64,000 bases of DNA from positions 92,690-156,689 of the forward strand of contig CACVBU010000048.1 in NCBI GenBank assembly GCA_902728285.1. The letters run 5' to 3'. A model generated the notes under the pieces. The model was not told the origin of the DNA, did no database searches, and saw nothing but the letters and a program-made list of their open reading frames with translations. Position numbers and translations under genes: made by a program. Positions 31,861 through 43,424 of this stretch are shown here, in pieces. The DNA is from Clytia hemisphaerica. Taxonomy: Eukaryota; Cnidaria; Hydrozoa; Leptothecata; Clytiidae. Each line of letters starts with the position of its first letter. Position 1 is the stretch's first letter.

Positions 31861-34420
31861 ATCTACCCCGGTGGGATGGAGGTCCTATAAATTAACCTTT
31901 GTCCGTTCGTTCGTTCGTTCGTTATTAGCTTTCCTCGTGATTGGCTCATTAGTTTTTTTTGATTTTTTTCACAAAGATGTGAAACTATAAACCCTCGAAT
32001 GTGACGGAGTCCGATTTTCGAAAAATAATTTTTTGGACAAATTTGGGCCAAAAATCGGCTAAAAAACGGGTTTTTTGGACTTTGTGAAAAATTGGATCAT
32101 TAACTTTTTCAGATTTTTTGCATGAAAGTAGGGTACCATCATAGGTAAAATATGGCTCAAGCAGATTTTTTCAAAAAGATTTTATTGCTCAAAAAACGCA
32201 TGTTTATCTATAAGAATCACTATTATTAAGCATACATCAATGTTCTTAGTTAAATTGCTCACTTTTTTTATGAGATAATGTTTTTTTTTGTTCGTGAGGG
32301 CTTACTTTTGAAGAATGTGTGTGTTTAGACATGGAATTTTGGTTTCTTGGCGTGTTTTTATAGAAAAACTGACCAAATTCGATATTTATTTATAAGCACA
32401 TTATAGGTATTAGCTTTTCTCGAGATTGGCTCTTTGATTCTTTATGATTTTTTGCACAAAGATGCATAACTATAAACCCTCCAATGTGACGGAGCCCTAC
32501 TTTCGAAAAAGAATTTGGGCCAAAAAACGGCTAAAAAACGGGTTTTTTGGTCTTTGTGAAAAATTGTATTTTTAACTTTTTCTGATTTTTTTCATGAAAG
32601 TATACCATCATAGGTAAAAGATGGCTCAAGCAGATTTTTTCAAAAAGATTTTGTTGCTCAAAAAACGCATGTTTATCTATAAGAATCACTATTAATAAGC
32701 ATACATTAATATTCTTAGCCAAATTACTCAATTCTTTGATGAGATAGATGTTTTTTTGCTCACAAAGTCTTGAATATGAAAGAATATTTCAAGAGCATGA
32801 AATTTTGGTTTCTAAACGTTTTTTTATAAGAAACAAACGACTAATTTTGATAGATCGTCACTATTTGTGTTCCGAATGATTGATTAATGGTCACGCTCAC
32901 GTAGATATCAATTATATATGTGTTAAATGCATAACCAGGTAGGTCCATAAAAGTATCACTTGTTTATTCTGAGGCAGCAAGATGTCTAAACATCTTTCAT
33001 CTATGCCACTCGGTGACTCACGCTCTGATGGCTCCCCAAATATTCTGCCTTTCACATTTTTTGGTGGCTTTTCCAAATCTATTTTGATTATCAAATCATC
33101 AAGTTTTTGGCTCTGCCACGTCAACTTTCGCACAATCAGCCGTCCTGTTTCCCTTCCTTGTCCGTCATAAGCTCACAACCATTATTTAAATTAAATAATT
33201 CCAACTCCTCCCCAACCAAGTTCATCTGAAGGCCTATCTTCCTTTGCCTTTGAAAGGTTTAAATAAAAATAAAAAGACACGATGAAATGGGCAAACAATT
33301 AAATAATGTATACACACAAAACTTTCCAGTGCAACGAATGCAATAAAGTTACATCTGTAAATGTAATTAGAAAAAACTGGCTGGAAAACTTCAATTTAAA
33401 ACAAGTAGAATAAAAGCTCACCTTCGATCGTCTTTATGACATAGGATTAATAATAACATCAGCCTCCAGCTCTGCTGGTGTCAACAATTCCTTTTTTGAC
33501 CTACCTCCGGGTACCCCGGTGGAGGTTCTATAAATTAACCCATGTCCGTTCGTTCGTCCGTCTGTTACCAGCTTTTCTCAGGATTGGCTCATTAGTTTTT
33601 TCTGATTTTTGGCACAAAGATGCAAAATTGCAATGCCCAGAACGTAACGGAGGCCGATTTTTGAGAAAAAAATTATTTGGGCAAATTTGGGCCAAAAACT
33701 ACCTAAAAATAGGGTTTTTTGGACTTTGTGCAAAATCCTGTCATTACGTTTTTCTGATTTTTTGTACAAAGATGGAGGGCAAGATTCTCTAAATAATGGC
33801 TAAAGTGGTTTTCCCGGATAACTCTTATTCGCCTTAAAAAAGGGATTTTCGTATTTTGGGGAAATTCCCTTTAACCAAATAAGAAAATATAGCTTTTCTC
33901 AAAGTTGACTCATTATTTTTTGCACAATGATGCAAAATGGCAATGCCTAAAATGTGACGGAGCCCGATTTTCGAAAAAATATATATATTTGGACAAATTT
34001 GGGCCAAAAAATACCTAAAAATAGGGTTTTTTGGACTGTGTGTAAAATCCTGTCATTACTTTTTTCTGATTTTTTGTACAAAGATGGAGGGCAAGATTCT
34101 CTAAAGAATGGCCGAAGTGGTTTTTCCTGGAAAATTCTTATTTTATTCTAATTTTCGCCTTAAAAGACGGATTTTCGTATTTTGGGGAAATTCCCTTTAA
34201 CCAAATAAGAAAATATAGCATTACTCAAAGTTGACTCATAATTCTTTCCTGATTTTTTGCACAATGATGCATAATGGCAATGCCCAAAATGTGACGGAGC
34301 CAGATTTTTAAGGAAAATTTTTTTGAGCAAATTCGGGCCAAAAACAGCTTAAAAGGTTTTTTGGGCTGGTTTAAGTGATTTTTGTATTTGGGGAAATTCC
34401 TTTTTACCATTTTACATTAT
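31861..34420 (+). repeat. Field of diverged ~150-bp direct repeats
   Basis: At least five direct copies (starting near 31927, 32410, 33570, 33892 and 34215) share GATTGGCTCATTAGTTTTTT, CACAAAGATG, AATGTGACGGAGCC-GATTTT-GAAAAA, TTTGGGCCAAAAA and GGGTTTTTTGGACTTTGTG. Two are preceded by (TTCG)n or TCCGTTCGT tracts (31900-31922, 33541-33565). A separate frame at 32912-33133 interrupts the field and has no domain. This is an old repeat family of unknown class. Confidence 0.65.
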
Positions 34421-34790
34421 TCAACACGCAAGCTTTATTTTTCCATTCTTAATTTTTGTACAATTATTGTCACTTTTTTCTTATTTTCATCTGATGTCAA
34501 TCGTTAGGTAGGTCCATTCAGCATGTTGCTTGTTCTTTTTCTTACGCTTTTGATGATTGAAGTATCTACGGCATGCAATTAGAAAGAAATGAAAAAATAT
34601 TGTGAGATTGAACTTTCCTAGAAGATGGTAGAACAAGAAAAAGTCGATCAATACCAGTAAGTAGCTGAGGAAATAAGCAATGCCATATTTTAAATATATT
34701 TAATTGACAGAAAAATTAATCATCTTATAATTATTGATTTGTATACTAATTTTATTGGATAGAGGAAAACGTTTACCTCTAATGACATCC

Positions 34791-35338
34791 TTATCGTTTA
34801 GGATCGATTTGATTGATGTGTTCGATCATTTCTGAAGCAAAACCAATATTTTCCTCTTTGTCAAAACACTTTTCAAAGTTCCAACTTTTTTCAACTGGAG
34901 AGTCTTCTTTGGCATGTATGTAAGCATGTACTCTAGTCTAAAAAGAAAGAGGGGGTGCCAGTGAATCTTAACCAAACCCAAATTTCTATCGAAAATAAAA
35001 TTTATTACCGCTTTGGTAAATCTCGTATATATCCAAATGAACCCTGAGACACTAATTTTCATCTTCTACCAAAATTATAAAGAATGTTCTACGCCGAAGC
35101 AAAATGTTCACTTTTAGTTTCTCGCCAAAATAAGTTCCCTCAGAGTAAAGTTAAAAATTGAAAAAGGGTATGTACCTGTAAATCTGTTGATATGGATACT
35201 TTTTGCTTTTCTTTTGACACAGTGTCCTTTTCATTCAACTTTTTCTCCATTTTATCAACTTTCAACAAGAGTTCTGTTACCGTATTTTCTAATTCCGAAA
35301 TCATCTCTTTTGTCTTTTCTTGACTGTTTTGAACCAAT
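34791..35338 (-). CDS. Unrecognised coiled-coil protein gene, last three exons
   Basis: The minus-strand exons are 35176-35338, 35009-35065 and 34791-34937 (stop TAA). Donors are ACAG|GTACAT and GCG|GTAATA; acceptors are CTATAG, TTGGTAG and TTTTTAG. All three exons join in phase, giving about 122 residues with no stop. The first exon is a heptad-patterned coiled coil (MISELENTVTELLLKVDKME). The others read IWIYTRFTKA, TRVHAYIHAKEDSPVEKSW and FASEMIEHINQI. The intact phase across two introns argues for a real, recently functional gene. Upstream exons should lie beyond 35338, where a non-LTR relic (35640-37459) now sits. The family is not recognised. Confidence 0.55.
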
Positions 35339-35640
35339 CTATAGTGCAATGTTAAGATTCTCAAAAAAGTTTGCTAAACCATAGGTAGATAGATATGTGA
35401 CATCCAATTTCAACTTGGATATTTAATTTCAGTTTTATAAGTCAAGAAACTTAGAACTTTTTAATGACTGTTACGTCTTTTTAATAATAAATCTCTTTTA
35501 TCACCTATAAGATAAGGTACATGGTTAGGGAAAAATAAAAAGCTAAAAGTATATACAGCGTTAAAAAAAGGAGACAAAGTTCAGAACAAGGTCAGACACA
35601 AATTATCATGACGAGAAAGGGACGGGATAGGCAAAATGGC
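35339..35640. other. Gap between coiled-coil gene and LINE relic
   Basis: About 300 bases of AT-rich sequence. No upstream exon of the coiled-coil gene was identified. Confidence 0.35.
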
Positions 35641-37459
35641 AGGGGAGGGGTGTCATGAAGATGTGGCTGTCCTTGAGCGTTGAACGTGTTCCTCTAGGAT
35701 ATGTTTTAGAGCAAGCCGATATTCCATCACATGCCAGTTCTTTATAAGGAGCTTGCATAGGTCAACCTTGCTTGAGTTTTCATAAATATATTTCCTATCA
35801 ATGTTGTGTTTTTTTATCCAAGATTACTTGAACGAGGTCAAGGCTGCTCATATGAATAGTGTTTGCTGCCCTCGCGAGAAAGCTATAGTCAATATTGTCA
35901 GTGCAGCTGAGTGTGTTATACATATATGAAGAGGTGTTGGCGTTCACCAATGTTTGTCGTAGAAGTTTAACTTTTCTGTCCTCTATGAGGACAGAGACAT
36001 CCGGGATATTGTAAACTTTGTGCAGATTATTTTTGCTGTTTTCGAAATATTAAACATAGATTTTAAACAGGACCTCGCTTGTCTGTTTAAATCAATAAGT
36101 TCCAAACCATATAGTAATTTTGGCAAAACGATTGATTGAAAGATTTTGACAATAGCATCCGGGTGACAATGCCTTACGCCAGAGGTTATAAGAGAGGTGG
36201 CTACCGACCATAACTCCGAGATTCGGGAATCTTTGTGTCCACTAAGAGAGAGTCTGTTGTTCTTTGTGCACCAGTGGAATCCAAGATGGGTGAGTTTTGA
36301 CCATTGATTGTAGGTGTTTGAGAGATGGGCTGAGAAGGATTATGTCGTCCGCGTAGGCAATGACTGCTGTGTGTAGTCCGTTAGGTAGTGGACAGCCAAT
36401 GTTTAATTGTTTAACTTTTACAAGAAGACCTTCAGTGTATAAGTTGTACAGGTAGGGTAAGAGGATCCCACCCTGGTGTACACCTTGAGTCAATGTGAAG
36501 GCTTTGGAGCGAAAAGAACCATAGCTGACGATTGCTGAACTGTTCAGATAAAATTGAATCAAAAAGTTTGAAACTTGGTTGGGTAACTCTGACTCAAGAA
36601 GTTTTGTGAAAAGTGTTTGCCAGTTGCAACAGTCAAAGGCTTTCTCTATGTCCAGGCTACAAACGTATACCGGTGTATTGTTGTTATTATAATATCGTAT
36701 TGTATCTTGGATGACGAGCTCAGCGTGAATCGATGATGATGCTTTAGTGAAGCCGTATTGAGAAACATTGTGGTCCGTGAGTTGAGGGCATTTCTCAATA
36801 ATGATAAGTTCAAGTATTTTTGTGATGATCGGGAGAAGACTTATTCCACGGTAGTTATTTGCGTCGTTCAAAGACTTTTTGTGTGATTTAACCAGCGGTA
36901 TAAGTATTGACGTACTCAGTGATGCAGGAATGTCTTTGGAGCGAAATATTTCGTTTATTAGTTTGGTGAGGTATTCATTGAATGTGTCACTTGATGCGTA
37001 TTTGTAATGTTCAGGTAACAACTGGAAAGGGTCACGAGATTTACCTGTTTTTAGTTTTTCTATTACTGATGAAACGTCATGCTGGGTAACGTAAAATTCG
37101 TCGGAATCGAGATCTTTTTTAAGTTCATGTAGCATATTAACAAGTTCTTCATTCGATGTGGTGTTATCAATGGTGTCGATTCTTTTTGTTTCTCTAAATC
37201 TCTTGTATGATGCAGTAGCACAGAAAAAAAGTCTGCAGTCTTTTGTTGTTTGTAGTTGTATATATAAATGAAACTTACCACCGTAACTTGGCATATTTAT
37301 TGGCTGCCTTTGGGGTGGTCTTGTTTGATTTTTGTTTAGACGCCGTAGCTTCTGGCCTAAAAATTTTAAACAAAAATAAATTAAAGATTCAGTTTGAGAA
37401 ATGACATAGAATGACAGCACTACAAAATTCCCAACTCGTGTTGCTGAATTCCATAACAT
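35640..37459 (-). pseudogene. Non-LTR retrotransposon relic with RT
   Basis: The main frame (36242-37459) contains SLNDANNYRGISLLP, SQYGFTKASSS, VCSLDIEKAFD (first catalytic Asp), TQGVHQGGILLPYLYNLY and VIAYADDIILLSP (YADD pair): RT motifs 1 to 5 in order. After the YADD region the frame is lost near 36242, and the C-terminal part continues in other frames to about 35650. The ORF's first 100 or so codons do not look like an endonuclease, so the copy is 5'-truncated or fused to flanking DNA. It differs in motif wording from the RT copies at 12.7 and 47.9 kb, so at least three non-LTR families are present. Confidence 0.75.
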
Positions 37460-38045
37460 TGAAGCTTTTCCATTATACAGAAAAATAACAATAATCTTAA
37501 CGCGACAAAGGGAGTCTTAACACGTAGAAACTTGACTGAATATTGTCTGAAAAGTAATTATTGCTTAGGAACTGTTCAGGCTGAGAATGAAAAACAAGTT
37601 GAGAAATAATGACAGTTAAATTTTAGTTGCACACATTTACAAGAATCTAAAGCAAAATTTAAATTGACAGTTTTCTTTGTTTTGGCTTTTTTGAATTCTT
37701 TCAGACAGAGATACGAAGTACTTACGTTTTCTAAGTTTTGAAAACGAAAGTACTTCATAGCTCGAGATAGCAAAATTTTCAGACCATGGTTCTGACCTTT
37801 TTCTTAATCAGCAAAAAATTTCTGATCGATTGGTATATAGTATGCAGGGTTTTAAACTCAAAAAAATGGATTTCAAGTAAATTAAGTAAGCCAATCAAAT
37901 GTTACAGCCACGCAAATCTGGAACCAAAAGTAGTCATTTAATAAAATCGAAATCGAAAGTGCTTCGTATCTCCAGATAACGAAATTTTCAGACCATAATT
38001 CTGACCTTTTTCTTAATCAGCATAAAATTTGTGATCGATTGGTAT
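37460..38045. repeat. Host repeat, two direct copies, target of the BEL insertion
   Basis: Two related segments (about 37745-37870 and 37940-38045) share GCAAAATTTTCAGACCAT, TTCTGACCTTTTTCTTAATCAGC and TGATCGATTGGTAT. The second copy is interrupted by the LTR element at ATTGGTAT and resumes at 49847 (ATTGGTATATAATATG). Otherwise AT-rich with no gene. Confidence 0.7.
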
Positions 38046-38462
38046 TGTAAAACATGTTGTGTTATTACGGACTTCGACGCACGCTCCACCAAAGAAGCTG
38101 TTCTTTGTGTTTTGACGTCATTTTCCCAAATGACATGCGGAATTTTGTTTACATTTAAAATGAATAGTTTATTTGATACACGTATTAATTCCCAAATGAC
38201 TTACAAGAATTTGTTTGTAATTTATCTAGTCATTAGGGATTTCTAGCTTATCTAGAAATCCCTCCTATTTCTTTTGTATGATTGTATTCCCTAATGACAT
38301 TGTTAGATATTTTGACATGTTGATATGCTATAAAAGCTGTGGAAATTTTCATTTAATCAGAGAAGGTTGTGAGGGTAGCTCACGCCACATTTTGAAATGG
38401 TTTTTTAACAGAAGAAACTTATATCAAATCATTGAACAACCTCAAAACACTCATTCTCTACA
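38046..38462 (+). repeat. 5' LTR of the BEL/Pao element
   Basis: The 417-bp direct repeat starts TGTAAAACATG and ends CATTCTCTACA. It contains an internal hairpin (AGGGATTTCTAGCTTATCTA followed by GAAATCCCT) and a TATAAAAG promoter-like box (about 38330). The second copy is 47644-49846 with an insertion. The two LTRs are very similar apart from a 12-base deletion and scattered changes. The flanking sequence ATTGGTAT occurs on both outer sides; depending on where the LTR start is placed the duplication is 5 to 8 bases. Confidence 0.85.
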
Positions 38463-38569
38463 TAAAGATTTCAAAATTAGTAGCTGCATAATGATGAAAG
38501 AAGAATGCTGCTTTCTTGTTAAAGAGTAAGATCATATTTTCTTATTCTTTGGTTGGTTCGAGTCAAGCC

Positions 38570-41500
38570 ACGTTACCTTGGTCCAGACCGCTGCTTGCAC
38601 GTCGGGACAACTGCTTCGACTCTTGGATCAAAGGAGATCTGGTTGTTGGATCAACGATGATATCTGGTGTTTGGATCAACGGAGATTGCTGGCTGGTGGA
38701 TCGAGGGGATTGCTGGCTGGTGGATCGAGAGGATTGCTGGCTGGTGGATTGAGGTGATTGCTGGTTTGGTCAACGGAGATTGGTTGGATTTGAGTCAAGC
38801 CACGCTACCTTGGTACAGACCGCTACTTGCACGTCGGTACAACTGCTTTGACTCTATCTGCAAAGACTTCGATTGCAACAGTAAGACTCTATCTACATCC
38901 AAATTCCTTTGAAGTCTGCTTCAAGTTTTGCGACTGAGGAAAACCTGGTGTGTCCAGTTCGAGTCAAGCCACGCTACCTTGGTACAGACCGCTGCTTACA
39001 CGTCGGTACAACTGCTTCGACTCTATCTGCAAAGACTTCGATTGCAACAGTAAGACTCTATCTGCATCCGAATTCCTTTGAAATCTGCTTCAAGTTTTGC
39101 GATTGAGGACAACCTGGTGTTTTCAGTTTGAGTCAAGCCACGCTACCTTGGTACAGACCGCTGCTTGCACGTCGGTACAACTGCTTCGACTCTAACTGCA
39201 AAAACTCAACTGCTTCGACGCTGTCTATCAAACGTCACGTCGTCAACCTCAACTGAGCTTCGTTGGTAAGGCTCTGTTCACACTTTAACTTTGTTTTGTG
39301 AAGTTTTCAACTTATCTGCTTCGACGCTGTCTATCCACGTCACGTCGTCAACCTCAACTGAGCTTCATTGGTAAGGCTCTTTTCACACTTTAACTTTGTT
39401 TTGTGAAGTGTTCAACTCATCTGCTTCGACGCTGTCTGTCAAACGTCACGTCGTCAACTCAACTGCTTCGACGTTGTCTATCAAAAGTCTCGTCGTCAAT
39501 TCAACTGAGCTTCGTTGGTAAGGCTCTGTTCACACTTTCAACTTTGTTTTGTGAAGTGTTCAACTCATCTGCTTCGACGCTGTCTATCAAAAGTCACGTC
39601 GTCAACATCAACTGAGCTTCGTTGGTAAGGCTCTTTTCACACTTTCAACTTTGTTTTTTGAAGTGTTCAACTCATCTGCTTCGACGCTGTCTGTCAAACG
39701 TCACGTCGTCAACTCAACTGCTTCGACGCTGTCTATCAAAAGTCACGCCGTCAACTCAACTGCTTCGACGCTGTCTATCCACGTCACGTCGTCAACTCAA
39801 CTGAGCTTCGTTGGTAAGGCTCTGTTCCCACTTTTAACTTTGTTTTGTGAAGTGTTCAACTCATCTGCTTCGACGCTGTCTATCAAAAGTCACGTCGTCA
39901 ACATTAACTGAGCTTCGTTGGTAAGGCTCTTTTCACACTTTAATTTTGTTTGTGAAGTGTTCAACTCATCTGCTTCGACGCTGTCTGTCAAACGTCACGT
40001 CGTCAACTCTACTACTTCGACGCTGTCTATCAAACGTCACTCCGTTAACTTCACCTGAGCTTCATTGGTAAGGCTCTTTTCACACTTTCAACTTTGTTTT
40101 GTGAAGTGTTCAACTCAACTGCTTCGACGCTGTCTATCAAACGTCATGTCGTCAACCTCACCTGAGCTTCATTGGTAAGGCTCTTTTCACACTTTCAACT
40201 TTGTTTTGTGAAGTGTTCAACTCATCTGCTTCGACGCTGTCTATCCACGTCACGTCGTCAACTCAACTGCTTCGACGATGTCTATCGAAAGTCACGTCGT
40301 CAACTCTACTGCTTCAACGCTGTCTGTCAAACGTCACATCGTCAACTCAACTGCTTCGACGCTGTCTATCAAAAGTCACGTCGTCAACTCTACTGCTTCG
40401 ACGCTGTCTATCAAAAGTCACGTCGTCAACTCTACTGCTTCGACGCTGTCTATCAAAAGTCACGTCGTCAACTCAACTGCTTCGACGCTGTCTATCAAAA
40501 GTCACGTCGTCAACTCTACTGCTTCGACGCTGTCTGTCAAACGTCACATCGTCAACTCAACTGCTTCGACGCTGCCTATCCACGTCAAGTCGTCAACCTC
40601 ATCTGAGCTTCATTGGCAAGGCTCTGTTCACACCTCAACTTCGAGCTGTCAAGTCAACAACTGGAAACAATCTGGTGTTTTCAGTTCGAGTCAAGCTAAC
40701 GTTACCTTGGTACAGACCGCTGCTTGCACGTCGGTACAACTGCTTCAACTCAGCTGTCAAGTCAACACATCAACAGAGAGCTTGTTGGTTAGGCTCTATT
40801 CACACCTCAACTTCGAGCTGTCAAGTCAACAACTGGAAACAATCCGGTGTTTTCAGTTCGAGTCAAGCTAACGTTACCTTGGTACAGACCGCTGCTTGCA
40901 CGTCGGTACAACTGCTTCGACTCTAGCTGTCAAGTCAACACATCAACAGAGAGCTTGTTGGTTAGGCTCTATTCACACCTCGACTTCGAGCTGTCAAGGC
41001 AACAACTGGAAACAATCTGGTGTTTTCAGTTCGAGTCAAGCTAACGTTACCTTGGTACAGACCGCTCCGACTCTAGCTGTCAAGTCAACATATCAACAGA
41101 GAGCTTGTTGGTTAGGCTCTATTCACACCTCAACTTCGAGCTGTCAAGTCAACAACTGGAAACAATCTGGTGTTTTCAGTTCGAGTCAAGCTAACGTTAC
41201 CTTGGTACAGAGCGCTGCTTGCACGCCGGTACAACCGCTTCGACTCTAGCTTTCAAGTCAACACATCAACAAAGAGCTTGTTGGTTAGGCTCTATTCACA
41301 CCTCAACTTCGAGCTGTCAAGTCAACAACTGGAAACAATCTGGTGTTTTCAGTTCGAGTCAAGCTAACGTTACCTTGGTACAGTCCGCTGCTTGCACGTC
41401 GGTACAACTGCTTCGACTCTAGCTGTCAAGTCAACATATCAACAGAGAGCTTGTTGGTTAGGCTCTATTCACACTTTCAACTTCGAGCTGTCAAGTCAAC

Positions 41501-42000
41501 AACTGGAAACAATTTGGTGTTTTCAGCTCGAGTCAAGCTTACGTTACCTTGGTACAGACCGCTGCTTGCACGTCGGTACAACTGCTTCGACTCTAGCTGT
41601 CAAGTCAACACATCAACAGAGAGCTTGTTGGTTAGGCTCTATTCACACCTCAACTTCGAGCTGTCAAGTCAACAACTGGAAACAATCTGGTGTTTTTAGT
41701 TCGAGTCAAGCTAACGTTACCTTGGTACAGACCGCTGCTTGCACGTCGGTACAACTGCTTCGACTCTAGCTGTCAACTCAACACATCAACAGAGAGCTTG
41801 TTGGTTAGGCTCTATTCACACTTTCAACTTCGAGCTGTCAAGTCAACAACTGGAAACAATCTGGTGTTTTCAGCTCGAGTCAAGCTTAGGTTACCTTGGT
41901 ACAGACCGCTGCTTGCACGTCGGTACAACCACTTCGACTCTAGCTTTCAAGTCAACACATCAACAGAGAGCTTGTTGGTTAGGCTCCATTCACACGATCG
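38570..42000 (+). repeat. Tandem-repeat leader of the BEL element
   Basis: Between the 5' LTR and gag lie several arrays: GGATTGCTGGCTGGTGGATCG units (38640-38770); GAGTCAAGCCACGCTACCTT-type units of about 165 bp (38570-39190); GAGCTTCGTTGGTAAGGCTC units (39190-40620) containing runs of a 42-bp unit (CTGCTTCGACGCTGTCTATC); and about eight units of roughly 175 bp (40620-41990) combining CATCAACAGAGAGCTTGTTG, AACAACTGGAAACAATCTGG and CGCTGCTTGCACGTCGGTAC. Submotifs are shared between arrays, so they arose from each other. Open frames of up to 241 codons here follow from periods divisible by three and are not convincing genes. Confidence 0.85.
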
Positions 42001-42041
42001 TCGCTGACAAAATCAACTGCTCACATTCAACCACCAAACGA

Positions 42042-43424
42042 TGTCTGTGGATCTGAAGATAGCGAGTCTTCGCAGAAAACGAGGAGGAAAGAAAGGCTCA
42101 ATAACCAAACGAATCAACCTGATTGAGGAAATCATGAAGATGAATGATTCTTGTTTTGGAAGAAGCTCACGTCATCAACCAAAAACTTGAAGATCTTGGT
42201 GATGATACAGAAGGATGGATGGATGGCATGAAGTTTCAAACCGACAACATCAAATCAAAGATCGATGATTATCATGAACTACTAAAAGATAATCCCCCGT
42301 CGGAAGCTGGTGGATCAGATTGGCTACTTGGGAAATTCCTCCGAATGGACGAAGCACAAAAGGAAATCACCAAGGAGCTTGAAAATTTGGCTCCAATAAC
42401 AACACAACCACCAAGCACCCTAAACGTATCTGCACCAGGATTTCTACCCAATCCAACATTGCCACTAACAACTATGGTTAATCCATTCGTGACTACCATA
42501 GCTCCTACTTGCACAACATTTTCCAATGCATTCGATAAATCGACGTATGTTCAACCACAACGTAGAAGAGTGGATCCATCACCATTCCAGATTATCAGTA
42601 CCCCAAAAGAACATGCAGCAAAGGATACAGTACCAAAGAATCAAATAATTACAGATCACTCATCTATACCAGTCAACTCTAACAAGGTCGATTCATGGAT
42701 AGATGAGCTCGACATCAACAAACCACCGTATCAACTGGCTGGTAGCAAAATGTAAGATACACTTTCCACATGGTTTGTACAACAAGGTCTACCAAGGATC
42801 AGAATACCATGGTTTGATGGCACTCCATCAAGCTACGTAGAATTCGTAACCAGTTTTAGAGATCTTTTCCACAACCAAGGATATTTGACCACGCTTCAGA
42901 AATGCATCTATCTACACCAAGCTGTACGAGGGGAGGTCAAGAGGTCGATCCAAGGCTTCAGAAATGACCATGAAGGCTACGTCCTCGCACTCAGAAGAAT
43001 AAAGTACATGTTCGGTCAACGATCAAGAATTGCAGAGTCCGTCATCACAAAGATTGTCGACTACAAACCAATTGGCAACAGAGATTAAACTTCGCTCACC
43101 GAGTTCTACTGCACACTAAGTGATTGCTTGGTGACGCTACGAAAACTAAACTATGTTTCCGACCTATACAGCACCGACATCCTCCGACAAGCCTGCACCA
43201 AACTTCCGCAGTACCTGCTACATAAATGGGCTGATTATTGTCTTACCCTGAGAAGATCCTGTGAACCAAATCTCACCCACTTGGAAGCCTGGCTTCAAGA
43301 AAGGATTCTTGCATCAAAAGACTCTTATCTACCAAGAAAGAATGACGATAGAAAGGATCACAAGGACCACAAAGATCATAGAGATTCGAGGACAAGGACA
43401 AGGGAAGCAAAATCAATCACATGA
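42042..43424 (+). pseudogene. BEL/Pao gag (DUF1759), frame-broken
   Basis: It begins MSVDLKIASLRRKRGGKKG directly after the repeat leader, then changes frame near 42145 and continues with a coiled, charged region and a Pro/Thr-rich linker. The DUF1759 capsid-like part contains IPWFDGTPSSYVEFVTSF and KCIYLHQAVRGEVKRSI. In-frame TAA stops occur at 42753 and 43086. The C-terminal end is Lys/Arg/Asp-rich (DHKDHKDHRDSR). Gag of BEL elements forms the particle that packages the RNA. This copy cannot make a full-length product. Confidence 0.8.

Noticed and set aside
38570..42000. CRISPR-like array of regularly spaced repeats
   Set aside because: Units are long, directly adjacent and similar throughout without unique spacers, and the genome is eukaryotic.
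40172..42056. Long overlapping open frames of 100-240 codons in the BEL leader
   Set aside because: They arise from tandem repeats with period divisible by three; all frames are open and none has gene-like features.
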